NCBI GenBank assembly: GCA_023079485.1
Contig: CM041084.1
Location: forward strand, 127,159,292-127,223,291
DNA length: 64,000 bases
Origin: Archilochus colubris
Taxonomy: Eukaryota; Chordata; Aves; Apodiformes; Trochilidae
Direction: 5' to 3'
Shown: positions 13,735-27,315 of the stretch, in pieces
Layout: each line of letters starts with the position of its first letter
Position numbering within the stretch: position 1 is the stretch's first letter
The notes under the pieces: generated by a model
Databases searched by the model: none
What the model was told of the DNA's origin: nothing
What the model saw: only the letters and a program-made list of their open reading frames with translations
Position numbers and translations under genes: made by a program

Positions 13735-14939
13735 TACAGGTATGTGTTTGTGTATGTGAGAGAGAGCTGAAGAAATGAATGTTTAAATTGCTTTTGCTCA
13801 TTCCTCCCTCAGAGCCTCCGCTGTGCACGGGGATTGAATTGGGAGATTCCCTCAGTGCTGTCCTGCCTTTCCATGCACAGTCTAAGCCAATTTGAAAAAG
13901 GTTGCTGCTGCTGTTCCTTGTCCCAGCTGGGGATGTTCTTCGTGAAGTCAGTGCTGGTTTGGTCTGGTAAGTAAAAGGCTTCCTCTGCTCCTCATAGAAA
14001 AGGCAGTGCTGTGGTCAGACACGGGAGCACTTTCTGAACTATAGACACTACAGAAAAATTTTGGCTGGTGGCAGGAGAGATGGCTGAAAGCCAGCTGACA
14101 GACAAGAGCAATGTTGATCTCCAAATCCTCTGAGAATGCTACTGAAGCAAAGAGCAACCACTAGCAGCATAATGGCAAAAAAGACACAAGTAGTCTTCCC
14201 TCATGGATGAGAGAAAAAGGCAAACGGCTGAACTGAAGCAATCAACACGAACTTGAACCATGGCACAGGGCAAACATGTGGCGTGCCGTATGGAAACTCA
14301 GAACAAAACAGAAAGCTTGGAATGAAATTAAATTAAAAGTCTGCTTTTACTTCAAATTACTCCACGAAACATCTAAGTGAAAATTATGTTGAAGTTGACA
14401 TGACTTTGTAACATGTTGTTCATTGAAGATTGTGACTTTTTCATTAAAAAAAAAACACAAAACAGGTATTAAAAATGTTTCAATCTGTTTCCCTTCTATC
14501 CATCAAGACTAGAAAATATTAAATTGTTAGCTAAAAATTATGCCCCACCACTAGGCAGCAATATCTGTTTAGCCAGCACCCATCATATTTTCAGGAATCC
14601 ATAGATACCTACTGCATGGAAAGGAATCACTCCAAGCTTGGATTTAAAACTTTAAACAGGTTAGATAAATCATTTTTTTTAAGGATAGGTGCCACACAGC
14701 CTCCCCTGGCTCACTGTTTCTAGATATAATCCCATAAGCAATGCAGTCCTGGAGCATCATGGCATTCTTTATTCTAAGAGATCTTCTACTGCATGGCGCC
14801 TCATTAAAGCCTTCCTGCAAAAGTACTTATGCTGCCAAATCCAGGGTTTATTTGATAAATTTTTTAAGACAACACTGAAATTCTTCCTATATAATTTTTA
14901 ATAAGTATCTGAATGAAATCACACAACGAAGATTTAGAT

Positions 14940-15374
14940 CAAGAGGAGCCAATATGAAGGATCTGAACATATCTCCTATAAGAAAAGTCTGGGAGATCTG
15001 GGACCGTTTATCCACAAGAATGGAAGGCTTGGGGAGGCCTAATCAATGTACATAAATATCAGAAAGCAGAGTGCAAAGAGGATGGGGTCAGGCTCTTCTC
15101 ACTGGTGCCCAGTAAACAGGACCAGAAGCAATGGGCATATACTGAAACACAGGAAATTACATTTAAACATAAAACCACTTTTTACTTTGAAGGTGGTCAA
15201 ACACAGGAACAGTTTGCCCAGAGATGTTGTAGTCTCCCTCCCTGGAGGGATTAAAAAAGATGTTTGGACATGGTCCTAGGCAACTGTCTCAAGGTGGCCT
15301 GGCCTGACCAGAAGGGTTGGACCAGATGACCTCCAGAGGTCCTGCCAACCTCCACCATCCTGTGATTCTGTGAT
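14940..15374 (+). repeat. CR1 LINE 3' end, older subfamily
   Basis: The block follows the CR1 3' order. First comes a 'gaacatatctcctataagaaaagtctgggagatctggg' section. A 'ggtcaggctcttctcactggtgcc' section and an 'aggaacagtttgcccagagatgttgtag' section follow. It ends 'ggttggaccagatgacctccagaggtcc' and two attctgtg-type octamers. The 5' end is truncated. The region then runs into A-rich sequence (15420-15461) that is not a normal CR1 tail. Confidence 0.88.
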
Positions 15375-15375
15375 A

Positions 15376-17799
15376 AAAAGATGGAATTATCATCACTTGC
15401 ACAAAACTATATAGCAAGAAAAAAAAACATTAAAGAAGTAATGGGAAAAAAAAAAAAAAAGAGAAAGATTTTAATATTCATTATGGCAAGATAAGCTCCT
15501 TATTGCACAATATTTTTATTTATTGTACCTAAGAGCATAATGAGAATAGAAGGATGGCTCCACTAAGTTCAGCCACCAGGCCTAAAGCTTGACCAAACTG
15601 CTTATACATGAAACTCAAAAACCACCACAACACTGAAGTATTAAAACACATCCACAAACGTTCAGTCCCCCCCTCTCACATTCATTAAGTTCACTGGTGA
15701 GATCAGAGAACTCATTTCCATTGGCAAACTATGGCTCAATCAGTCAGTGTCCAGGGTGGGAGCTGAAAATATTGTCATCAGAGCACAGGGCAGTGGATAG
15801 TCTATTTTAGTTCTTGCTCTCTGTCCCCTAAGGAATACTGCAATCACAGAAACACCTCCTAGGTTATACACTTGATTTGCCTGCTGGCATGAGGTTCTTC
15901 CCCACAGTAATGTTTAACACTTGCTTTTGCCAAGTTAAAAGTATTGTGTCACGTCTAAGGAAAATGAGTTTATTATGAGCCCCCTCAGACACTGTATTTT
16001 GCACTGCCCAGTGGATCAAGGTGCTGCATCATATAACAGGGAAGCTGCCAAATTGTTCAGCCAACATGCTAACCTAAAACCGGAAAGTCAGCTACGTAAC
16101 AGGATCCCTCTGAGTGCTGGGCCCAAATACAGATCCTCACACCCTCTTGCTGCAGCATCAGTGCTCTTTCCTGCTCAAGATACAGCTTATCAGTCCTGGG
16201 GCAACTCACACATGTGAGAAGTGCAACTGTGGTGGTAATGTGCAAGAAATAGCCCAAGCTGTGGAAGAGCAAAAGATAATTTTGTGAGTCTCATATTTAG
16301 AGGCAGCTTTACACTCTGCTGCTCCTCCAGCAGCCCAGCCTGCTCTCCAGGGATCCCACTGGAGATCATCAGTCCTATAGAGTCCTACAGAGGACTTTCA
16401 AAAATTACTTCAACCAGTGGTCACAAAAGGCAGAAAAACAACCCTAAAGAAGGTGGTTGGAAAAGAGGTGACCACGACAAAAAAATATGCAGAGAAAATT
16501 CCAGAAAGCTGATGCAATCGCCCTCTCTCCCCACACAGTTACACAGGAAAAGCAGTCTCAAAGATGAGCTGCAGGGCTCCTACTCCTCACCAAACCTATT
16601 TGGGTGAATTATTTGTGCTATGATTTGTTAGGTAATGGTTTCCTTGAAAGGTTTTCTGTAAGAAACCTACAATGCACAAAAGAGGAGAGTCCATCTATTT
16701 AAACATTTTTCCAGTGTATCTGCTTCCCATCTGTAAAGGTACTCAGAAGTTTTCAGCAGTGGTTTTAATGATCAGAGAGCGAACCAATGAAGCTAGACAC
16801 ACAAAATAACCAAGATTAAGAAAATATAGAGCATTCCACTGCTATCTAAAACAAATAAAATATAAAATAGTTCCTTACTTTCAACTTTAAATTCAGAAAA
16901 AAACATAAACCATATTAAAAGTAATAAGGCAGCACTTAAAAAAAAATAAGACATGATAAAAAAAAGATAGTTCATATACCCCTCTTTTGCCACGAGAATG
17001 TACATTATAAACAGCATTTTATTCCCAGACACTTGCTATTTTTCTGCATATTTAAACACAGATGTGGGTGCTAAGCAACGTGAAACAAACTCATTTACTT
17101 AAATAACAGAGTACAGATTAAGGTACTTCAATTTATATACATACTTTTTACATACTGTGTCTGCATTATATTTTATTTTATTTTTAGAGAAGCAGAATCC
17201 TCATATATGGATTCCAAAATAATCCATTTGCATTTAAGCAATTCTGCTATGTATGTATCTGTGTGAGTGTACAGGTGCCCGTTCATACGCGTGCATGTGT
17301 ATACAAGCTTCCTACACATATGAATAAGAACGGAAAAAAAAACAACTAGGAAAAGAAACAACATGTTAAGAATATTCCATTAGTGTGAGAATAAATGCAG
17401 TTACACAATGTTAAGGTCTCTATAGTTCAGCATATCAAAAACTGTTAAGATGTAAGGAAGCATTTTGTCTGAAATGCCTGTATTTTAAACTGGAGACAAA
17501 CAGGAAAATCAGGGAAGTTCCAAGAGCCCAGAAACATTGTGGAGCTGCCACACTGCAGTATTTCACTAGTACTTCCAAAACTAGAACATGGACTTTTTCA
17601 AGTTATCCAAAACACTCTCTTCATTAAAAGTTTTGCTGAATAAATCAGTCAACTGCACATAAAAAAAGTTTCCCTGTGTTATGCATTATTTTTTACCACT
17701 TGGAAGCAAAACAAAGTGTTAAATTCTGTTACACTAACTGGTCTGGCTGGAAAAAGAGGGTTTTTTTCAAGCACACAAAGTTTTCTTCATATCTCTTAC
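15376..17799. other. Probable TRIQK intron next to first coding exon
   Basis: AT-rich sequence with short A-runs near 15420 and 15450. A plus-strand frame at 16284-16607 (107 codons, no ATG at its start, Ser/Lys-rich end) is antisense to TRIQK and unrecognised. No splice-bounded exon was found. Confidence 0.45.
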
Positions 17800-17880
17800 C
17801 TATTTGCTTCCTGTATTGGTCAACAGGAGTCCTTGCTGTAGAGGCATCTTTTCTACCCATCGTTTTCAATCCAAAAATTG
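17800..17880 (-). CDS. TRIQK: TRIQK first coding exon (partial gene)
   Basis: On the minus strand the exon starts at 17880 after a T-rich tract ending in ACAG. It has a 20-nt leader, an ATG at 17860-17858, and 20 codons plus one base. It ends in AG|GTAAGAG, with the donor at 17799. The peptide is MGRKDASTARTPVDQYRKQI. This matches my memory of the vertebrate TRIQK N-terminus, which also begins MGRKDA and has PVDQYRKQIG. The hanging G fits the next glycine codon. TRIQK is a small protein of about 86 residues with QxxK/R motifs and a C-terminal membrane segment, placed in the ER membrane; its job is poorly known. QYRK here is one of the motifs. The later exons (a basic linker and the membrane segment) were not found and probably lie left of the window. 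The call rests on 20 residues plus both splice sites, which I consider strong. Confidence 0.9.
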
Positions 17881-18121
17881 CTGTCAGTATTAGAAAAAAA
17901 ATATGGATTACTCCTAAATCATTACTGAGGAAATTAATGACTTAAAGCATCAGAAAGAACTGTAGCAAGCAACATTTACACAATTATGCACAGACTTCCC
18001 AGAGTAAAATGAGATACTGACTTCACTATTCTGAAGACTAATAGACAAATTCTAAACATACCTTTACCCCCATTGCATGGATTACAGCATTACAGAATGG
18101 CTGTTAGTTTGAATTAAGAAA

Positions 18122-18169
18122 AGGGGGGGGAGAAAAAAAAAAAAAAAAAAAAAAGGTGTGGGGGGGAGG
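18122..18169. repeat. G-run, A-run, G-run low-complexity tract
   Basis: A run of G, then 22 or so A, then a second G-rich run. It is purine-only except for two T, so it could form an unusual structure and is prone to length error in sequencing. Confidence 0.8.
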
Positions 18170-21100
18170 ACAGGGAATGTTAAAACTGATTGCACTCTAA
18201 TTCAGCATTTGGTACCAGTGAATTAATTACTATATTATTTTTTTCTTTAGTAAACTATGGAGTCAATGTAGTATTGTGAGCTGCTTGTATTGGTGGCAAA
18301 CACATTCCCACTATGCCCAGGGTCTGAGGCAAGATGAGGCAGATGTGCATCCACAGGTGTAATTACTCAGGAAATCCACCTGAAGACTCAGCCCTCCAGC
18401 CACCCTGACCAAAAGGGAGGAACAAGATATCTAAAATGCAGCAACCCCACACTCTCCTATCTTCTTGCCATGGGGTCTAGAGATCTATGAATGATAAGAA
18501 AGCTGAGGATAAAGGTGAAAGCTGGGGCTGTGCCTATTTTACACCTCCCAGCTAAAAATACATTTAGCTAGAAAGCACCATGAATGGGCTTCTGTTATTG
18601 CACAGCACAAGCAGGTGACACCATTGAATAAGGAACTTCACTATCTTTCATTTAAGATGCTCTTTTTGGTACTCTGGTGCTTCCACACCGTCCATGTAAC
18701 TGAGAAAGTATCATCTGGTAGTATTTTTGCTCCCAACACAGCAATTTAACATGCAAAACCTTATAGTCTCATATTCATCCCCTTGCAGGGCTGCCACCCA
18801 AAAGATATAGTAAGAGCGTGCAAACATCCTAATTTCAATTCTTTTTCCATGGCCATATAAACACCTGGCATTTATACTCACACTTGTTGCTCACAACACT
18901 GGTTTTCAACCATTTTGGCTGGACTTAAGTCACCACTCACAGTGATGAAAAGCCCCACCAGCTGACCACATCCATGATGCAAGCATCCCAGTAGCAACTT
19001 CTGCATTCACAAGAGGACTGACATTTTTCAGAAGTGCCAGATTTACCACGCAAGCACAGATGATGCAAAACAACCAAGGTTTTTTTCTCAGCTGGCCTTG
19101 GTGAGCACAGGGCTGAGGACAAACTTTGGCTGAACCATCCCAGGTAGCCTGCCCCCCCTCCTCCCTTTTTAAGCTTCCCAGCTATTCTCCTAAATTGCAT
19201 TTCTCCCATAAAGTTCACATCGTAAGAAGAGTGCAAAATAAAAGTAGCATTTAAACTTTCAGCTATTTAAGGAAATAACATTGTAAAACTAGTTCTTGGC
19301 TTTTTTATGCCAGTGTTAGAGACTGTTTTGACTTTCCTTTTGCAATTTCAATAGCCTACTAATGTTTTGTAACAAAACATAAGCCGTGAAAGATGTTAGC
19401 AGTTTTAACAGTGCCAATAAAACACAAGGAGAAAACACAGGAAAAAATTATTTCCCAGCTTAATATAAGCCACAAAGATGCTTGTATTTGCCCGTGTGGC
19501 TCAGTGTCACCGACTCCTGCATCTAGAACCTCAACTCCTCTTTGTTCTTCAAAGGGATGCAGTAATCATCATTCATTTCCAGTGCTTTGATGGTTAGATA
19601 GCAAATGCCTAGGAAACCCATGGAGACATTAGCACATACAGCCGTGATGTCTAATAAGACAGCTATTTGCATAAAAGATCAGCCACAATTTAAAATGTGT
19701 TGTGATAGATGTGGAAAGGGAATAACAGATCTATATTAGCATGTAGGAAAGCAAGATTGTTTTCACAATTTAATTCCTCAGGGAGTGTGGCTCATCACCT
19801 TCTCTTGTAAAGAATCCTGCATTCCCTGAGGAAGCAACTTGCCACGAGCCAGAGTTAAACTAAAATATGGATTAATAAGAGATAATATTTATTATTTATG
19901 AATCTTGCTGTAGGTTTCTGACATAATTTTCTGATCAGATTTCCATGAAGAAAAAGCTTGGATACTTTATGAGCCACAAAATGTTTTGAAAAACACACTT
20001 TCTCCATTTAAAATCATATCCTACAAGCTGACCATCTTAACTTCACTGAACAAAATCTGCACTTTCTTTCCCAGCTACCCCTGGCTGCTCCACTGCTTCC
20101 AGCGGCAGTGTCTGGAGGATTTGGTCTTCCCTCCATTTCCCTGCCAAACTGAAGGGATAGGCAGAGCACTGTTCTGCATCCACCCCAAGCAGCCTTCAGG
20201 ACCCTGCAATGTTAATGGCTACATTAACACTTTAAAAATGTATATATAAAGGAGGCTGTCATTGCTCTTTTTACATATTACTAAAAATACTTCAAGAGTA
20301 ATTTCAGATCATTTGAAGGCAATGTAAGCTTTCCACAGTTTTTAAGCTTTTATTAAAGGTGGCTTTATGAAAAGGAAGGCCCACTTCAGTGATTTTTTGT
20401 TGCTATTTCAGAGATGTTACAAGGTCAAAAGACAGTTTTGGTTTTGTGGTTCCCCTACTCTGTTTTTTTACCCTCTTTCTCTTGCCTGCTATTAAGTCAC
20501 CTGTGAAGTCTTACACCCTCAGAAGGACACATTCTTTTTCTCTTCCTCCCATTTTATTCACAAGCAGTGACTAATAATAGTACATGCAACAAATTGCCTG
20601 TTATCACCTCCAACTGTCAATAGCATTTGAATAAATACATTCTGAATGTCCATCCTGACCACAGGAGTGTTTAAATCCCAGCTCACTATCACAGATGCTT
20701 ACACTGCTCGTACAAATAAACAAACAAACTAAAATAAGCAATTACTTTAATTAAATAAAAATATCCTGCGCATGTCTTTAGAAATACTAATTAAAAAACA
20801 AGTACAGGGACTATGCAGCACAAAAAATTGAACTTTGTGCATTTATGGTGCAATACAAATGATGAATAAAAGTGGTAAGGCTTAAAGCATGACCCAGTTA
20901 ACACACAAAGATCTACACAGGTGATATTCGATATTATGTCTGACTACCTTTTAACAATAAGCTGCCTAAATATTAACAGTGGGCATGTTAAAGAAATTAT
21001 CAATTAAGTGACTGGTTTGCAGCCAAAATATAGCCTGTTAGATGAGAAAAAAGGAAGAAAAACTTCAGGATAGAAAAGAACAGCCACAGAACATAAAAAT

Positions 21101-24100
21101 ACTGGGCCAAGTCTTCATCTGTAACTGAAAATGCAGGTGAATGCCCATTGTATAACTGCAGAAGTACCTTATCTTTAATTGCAAATTGATATCTGACTTT
21201 AAAATTCTTTTTTTTAATGGTGGTTGATAATTTGAACTCATAATATGAATAATTTTAAAATATGACTGAAAGCTTACTGGAGGCCATGAAAGAATAGGTC
21301 TTTCACCAGTCAATGCCATAGCTCACAGTTTAATAAATAATAGATATTAAAACCCTTACAAGTTACAAGAGAGCAAAAATAAAGCCTCCTCAGGTAAAAT
21401 CCAGGGAGCACATCACATTCTCAGTGAACATCAAGTTATTCCCAAGAACTGCTAGCACTGCACTTAAGTGGGAGGTTATCTGCATGCAGGTATTTTGGAA
21501 ATCCTTGCTATTGATCATGTGAGTTGGGTTTTTGTTGTATTGCTGAAGTACAGTAACTAAGATATGTCTGTACAGCAGTGGAAGAAATGCAATGGAAGTA
21601 ACCTGCAGCCAGAATTGCAAGAATAATGCAGATGAACAATTTAACCATACTTCAGCTCATGATTTTAAATATTTTACTTGAAAGAAAACAGAAAAAAGAA
21701 AAAAAAAGGAAAAAAAAAAGCCCTCCTTCATGATAAGTCTTACAGTAGCATTCATGATTCCTCTGGAAAGTCACTCTCAAAGGATGAGACTATTATTTCA
21801 AAAGAAAAACTACCTGACCATGATGCTTCTTGCAGAAACTGGCTCACCCTTCTTTGAGGATTTATTTCTGTCATGATTTAGGCCCAGCCATTCATAAACA
21901 GGCTTTTAGTAAGAGGAACATTTTAATTTTTCATTAATTAATTTAACCTTGAAAATGGCAGAGCTTGATTGAAATTCAGTTATATTTGGGAGAATGAATC
22001 AAAAAACCCAAGATCCATGACTCCAGATGAAACAAAAATTACCAAAATAATTTTAACCTTCTGCACAAGCACAACGAACACACAATCATATCCCAAGATA
22101 CAAACCATCTAGGAATTACAACTTTTATTCTGACATGTATCAGGCTGCTTCATAGGTTCATACAAGCAGTAGGAACAAAACATGTTGTTACTTCCAGTAA
22201 GAGCTCTTTGTACTCCAAAGAAAGAAGTTTCTCTGTTTGTTATTTACACAGCACCTATGAAACTCATGAAATTAGCTCTAAACATAAGTACAAAGTAGTA
22301 CACAGTTAGTAGTAGTTTATTCAACACTCAGCATATCCTCCAGGCTGTTTCAAAATCCTGAGGCAATATATTATGAAAAATAAATTTCATCAACAACCCA
22401 GATTAGTTCCACCCAATTTCAGGAAGGTAAGTGAGACACCAGAGTTATACAAAAGGCCACCTCTGCTCCCTTTTACAGTGAATGAAGAAATGCAATAGTA
22501 AGGAATCCAAACTGCCTCTTGTAATCTTGCTTTCTTGCTATGCACCTAAATGTCCCCTAGGTACCTACAATTTGGTGGGATTATTTAGACCCAAATATTT
22601 GCATTTGTTCCTTTAGCAAAAAGTCTACTTACATTTGCTACGTATAAAATGCTTTTAAACTTTTCAACTCTTCAGGTATTTCTCATTACATGTAGTCGTG
22701 ACAGCCAGGAAAAAAAGTGAAAATTTCAAGGACTGCAAAACCTGAAAAAGATTTTTTCAAAAGACTTCACTCTTATGCAATTTTTTTTTTTTTAAAGCAA
22801 GTAGAGGCTATTAAAAATGTCAAAGATTCTTTCCATTCCCAGTAAAATTTGTCACACCTTCTCTGGTAGGAAGAATCAAAACGTACTTGGCAAAAGCTCC
22901 CTTATAAAAACATTACCTATATAAAAGGTAGTTCTTCAGCAGTTTTGGTGCTACACTTTTTATAAAAACAATATGGTATTTTGCAGAAGAATATTCCTAA
23001 TTTTGTGATCCTATGCACCTTACTCTTCGTTATTCGGATTTGTCATTTGTCTTCAGAACCAAATACCCTACTCACTTCAGAGCTGAGTAGTTATACCATC
23101 TGTGAAGCATACATTCATTTCAATATGAAGACAGATCTTATTCTGAGCAAATTTCAAATTCCAAATGTTCAAAGATTAACTTTTTTTTTTTCATTTTTAT
23201 GAATATATGATGGCAGTGGTGTGTCAAGAAAATATCCTTAAGTAAGTTCATGAAGGGATAAAGCACACATGTGGTTCAAGTCTGCTTTACCAGACAATTC
23301 AAATGTAGCATTTCCCAGAGGAAAGAGTAATCTCTGCTATAGGCAAAACTACACAATAAACGACACCATATGCAGTATTTCAGAATAACATTCTTCAAAA
23401 TAACAGAATCTGTTTGTTTTGGTTTGGGTTTTTTTTTTCTTTCTGGGGGGGTGTCTATGGTAGAAATCAGAGGTAGAGAGGGTGAGAAGAGAAAGGGAAT
23501 CCAGATGACTCTGGTTCCCAGATGCACTTCCACCAAGGATGGACATAGCTTCCACAGGAGCAACCAGAGATGCTGTACCTTCAGACCATAGAGGAGGCTG
23601 TAAGTACAGAGGACACTACCACCACCACAACTGCACAAGATGGAAACTAAGCACACACTCATTGCCTCACCAGTTAAAAGTTCATTGAGTCAAGAGCACT
23701 TACAAGAAACAATTATTTGTTGCATCTCAGAAGCTGAAGTGGCAGCAGCAAACACTTTGAGATTCAGTTAAATCCAGGCAGTTATATTTCCTCTTTGATC
23801 CCCACCACAAAACCCTTCACCACCTATTTCCTTTGATGAAGAAGGGAATAATTTAAATAACAGGTACAAAGCTAGAGGTCATACATCTTAAATTTCCAAA
23901 TCAGCTAAGCCTGCCTCAGCACTTCACTTCTAATATGTTATGATGTTACAATTCTGGAATAATTCTCAGAGCACCACACGGTTTCACTGAGGTCTTATTC
24001 CAAAACCTCAGAAACTTCATTTTGCCCTGCCAGCTGTTACAGCAGCAAGGTAAGAGCCACTTCTCCTTCCCCTTCTTTAAACCAGAAAATAAATCCTCTA

Positions 24101-25976
24101 TTCTTTCCTCTCATTACTTTTGGGAAGCAAGAAAAAGATCTTACTCCTTTCCTAGGACTGTCACAAGTTATACTTTGCTACAAGCCTGGGTGCTTTAATT
24201 ATATACACATGTAAATTTCCCATTTGTAGATTTTAAGCTTACTCATTTTTGATGGAAATTAATTTCTTAAGTGAGAAAAAGTATTTGGGGAGTAATTGCA
24301 CTTTCCTTTTGCATATGAGTTCCAGAGTTCAAACCATTCAGAGGACAGAAAGCCCATTTCATGTCATTTTCGATATTGCAAAAAGTAATACAACCCAGTG
24401 AAATCTTGTGACTTTTGAAGCTATTCACACTAAGTTATTCTAATAAGTAATTCAATTTTGAGCTTTTTTTGTTTGCTTTTACTGTGCCTTTTTTTTTCCC
24501 CTTGCATTGTCTTGGACTATTAAAAATCCAAAATTTAAGTGACTTATTTAAATATTGAAAAAGTTTCAAGAAATGTGGCAAAACAAGGCAATTTGATTAA
24601 TTTTTCCTATTTAATTCTAATATTGATATTCCATGTATTCTGACTCTATTTTCACTGAATTTTTGTCAATAGTTCAAGAAGAAAACCAGTTCTCAGGACA
24701 TAATCCATTCCTGCTTAACTCAGCCTAATCACTGAAAACCAGAGGAAGTGAAAACAGTCACAAATCAGCCACACAGGCATAAAGCCGAGAGGCAGACAAA
24801 TGTGTCCTTCTGTTACATATTTCACTGGATGGGATACAATATCCCATCATATATGACTTCAAGTAACAGTAATTGCTAAAACTGGTCACTAGGTTTATAG
24901 CTTAACTATTTCCTCCCTTCTTACCTTGGGCGAGCATTCAAAAGTTAAAAACAGGCTACAAATAACATCAGCAAATAACACTTTAGTACACGTAGACCTA
25001 ATTGTAACATCTCAGCAAAACAGAGTTATTAGTTCCATTACAAAACCTGGTGTTTGAAAGGACTTAAAAGCTAATCTTTCTATCCAGTGCTCAGAATAAA
25101 GTGGGTACTTTTTCTTTCTCTGAGACTACTGCAGCTCAATAAGTATTAAATAGACTGATCTATGAATGAACAAAAATAGTTTTATGCCACTTTTGCAGTC
25201 TCACAGGCATTCAGGAAAGCAACTCAGCTTAAAGAAAAAAAATAAATACTCCAGTCACCAGGCAAAAGAAACAGTAAGTGTAATGAATTTCAATTTGGCC
25301 ATTTTGGCATCTATGTTTTTTTTTCCATTTTTCAATAGTGATTAAAGACAGGGTAACCTATTAAATCTTCCCCATACAGATCAGAAGATAAATCTGCCAT
25401 AGCCATAGTCTTAACGCAACACATATTTTTGTCTATTTTTTCTTTAAAACTATTTGAGGTGAAAACCAGTAGATATGCCAGTATATAACAGTGTTAAGAT
25501 GTCAAATATCAGGTTCAGCCCTGGAGCACTTAAAAATGAGCTCAATAATCAGACTTAGTAAACAGATCTATAGATGTTAGAAGCAGTATTTTCAAAATCA
25601 AGTCCTACTCTATTGACTTTGAAGAATTAGGCCATAGTTGGATGAAAACTTTAATAATGCCTTAAGTAACATCAGCTCAGTAGTTTCCAAAGTAGTTCAA
25701 AACTATAGGGCAGGCACACTCTGCAGATTACAACTTAATTGATGAAGATGTAGCTCTCTTGAAAACTACCTAGACATTCCATTAAAGGCAATGATTTTTA
25801 AAATACAGAATAAAGTGATAGTGTACAAGATACCATCTCTTGAGAAGCCTTATGTTCTATTTGGACAAAAAGGGAATACAAGATCACTGATATCCATCAA
25901 AAATCTGAATTGAACAAAAACCTAATTAAATGAGTTTATCAAAATCAGGCTAAGACCTTTGTATGTGCTAAAGGAA

Positions 25977-26056
25977 GAAAAACAAAAAAACCACAAAAAC
26001 CAAAACAAAACCCAAAACAAAACAAAAAACAAAACAAAAAACAAAACCAACCCCAA
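25977..26056. repeat. CAAAA-type simple repeat
   Basis: About 80 bases made of A-runs broken by single or paired C (caaaa, ccaaaa, caaaaaa units). The short hydrophobic frame read across it on the minus strand is an artefact of this composition. Confidence 0.85.
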
Positions 26057-27195
26057 GGTTATGATACCCATTAGAAAATATGGTAAATTATTTGTCTCAC
26101 TATAAGGAAGATGAGACAAGTACAGAGTGCAGCTGGGTAGAAACAGCAGCAAAAAGAAATATCAGCAATTAGCAGTGAAGTACCAGTTGAAGTAGCAGAA
26201 AGTGATGTGAACGTCTGAAGGTCCTGGATGAAATCATGTGTGCAAATGTCTGCCTCACTGCTTTTCACAGCTTAAGACCACAGGATGGGAGGGGACTGTG
26301 TAACGTTCCCATTACTCCTGAGCAGCATGTGTACATGTCACAAAGAAGATGGAATTTTGCTGGTTCATTGTCCAGTAGAATCCCTCCAAGGTATGGTATG
26401 AAGACTAACATACTGGAAAAAGTACAGCTTTGAATGTTTAAAGTCATGCAGCACATGTGAAATTCTAATTATTGTAAAAATAGAAATGAAATTCTAAATG
26501 TAACACTGTTTCATGGATTGCTGCTTTTGGAGACTACACATTTTTAAAATTCTGGGCTCTGATATGTGAAAGATTGCCTTTCTCTGACTTAAAAGATGCC
26601 TCTGATCATGAGATTCCTGTACCTCAGACTAGTTAGGAATGGAATAGTTATGAGACTTCTAAAAGATCACCTTGCATGCTTCTTCAGAAACCCTACTAGC
26701 CCAAGACAAGACAGCAGAGGACAGCCCACTCCTCCCACTCTAATTTCCTGGGTGCACCTCTCTACCCAGTACAGGTTTGCACATGCCCTTGGCTAGAGTC
26801 AAAGGAGAATAATTGCTTCAGCACTTCCATAAAGTTTTATTAGAAAGAGAAGGATATACTGCCTGTAATCTACCTGGTAGGTTGCATACAACAAAAACAA
26901 ACAAGCAACAAACCCAAACAACCTGCTACAGCATACAGTAAATCTATCTCAGATCACTTCTCGTAAGAACAGGTTCAACACCTACATCACAAGAAACTGC
27001 AGGTTTGTTCTGCTCTGCTGCCTGGCCATTACTGTACCAAAAGATGTACAACCTTGTAACCAAGCTTAAGAAATTTAAGGAGAGCTGGGTCATTTCTGAA
27101 AATTAATTAATCTGTTTCTGCTTTTAACTTCCAAACTACTCTATCCCACACACTCAGCTTCACAGCCAGTGCAGTTGTTTCCACACTGAGAAACA

Positions 27196-27315
27196 CTCAA
27201 GGTGAGGTTGAGGAGTCTTCTGGACAATCTGCTCCAGCTGAAGTCCTCCCTGCTCACTGCAGGGCGTCAGGCTAGTTGGCCTCTAAAGGTGCTTTCCAAC
27301 CCAAACCATTCTTCC
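27196..27315 (+). repeat. CR1 LINE 3' terminal fragment
   Basis: It reads 'caaggtgaggttgagg', then 'ctgctcactgcaggg', then 'ctctaaaggtgctttccaacccaaaccattct'. This is the order of the final 120 bases of a common avian CR1 class. The octamer tail is reduced to one degraded copy, and a short T-run follows. Confidence 0.78.

Larger units (their letters stand above)
6086..14935. other. Probable TRIQK intron, middle part
   Basis: No exon is supported. The stretch holds the AT-rich repeat block at 7378-7495, several A-runs (about 11.79, 12.0 and 13.08 kb), a stem-loop at 13664-13734 and an isolated strong plus-strand splice donor sequence at 13967. A 112-codon minus-strand open frame at 6445-6783 matches nothing I know and is probably chance. 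Confidence 0.45.
17881..27195. other. Probable TRIQK 5' intron, proximal part
   Basis: Upstream of the first coding exon on the minus strand. It begins with the acceptor tract of that exon. The rest is AT-rich and holds a G-run and A-run at 18.1 kb, a short perfect hairpin at 24828-24848 (9-bp arms, 3-nt loop) and a CAAAA-type tract at 26.0 kb. Untranslated exons may exist but cannot be placed by eye. Confidence 0.45.

Noticed and set aside
16284..16607. 107-codon plus-strand frame in the TRIQK intron
   Set aside because: The apparent start is GTG, there is no acceptor, and no family was recognised. It could be a chance frame in a locally GC-richer stretch.
17676..17945. 89-codon plus-strand frame
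   Set aside because: Antisense shadow of the TRIQK exon and its acceptor tract.
22515..22532. Minus-strand KQDYKR reading, similar to the start of the second TRIQK coding exon
   Set aside because: It lies upstream of the first coding exon in the gene's direction. The following residues (QFGFLTIA) do not continue the TRIQK pattern, and no splice acceptor stands before it. Chance match.
23276..23662. 128-codon minus-strand frame
   Set aside because: Leu/Cys-rich with a Lys/Pro stretch from a purine-pyrimidine run. No motif, no splice support, and an open frame on the other strand.
24828..24848. Perfect hairpin with 9-bp arms and a 3-base loop
   Set aside because: Short, without a following T-run or neighbouring repeat; expected to occur by chance in a window of this size.
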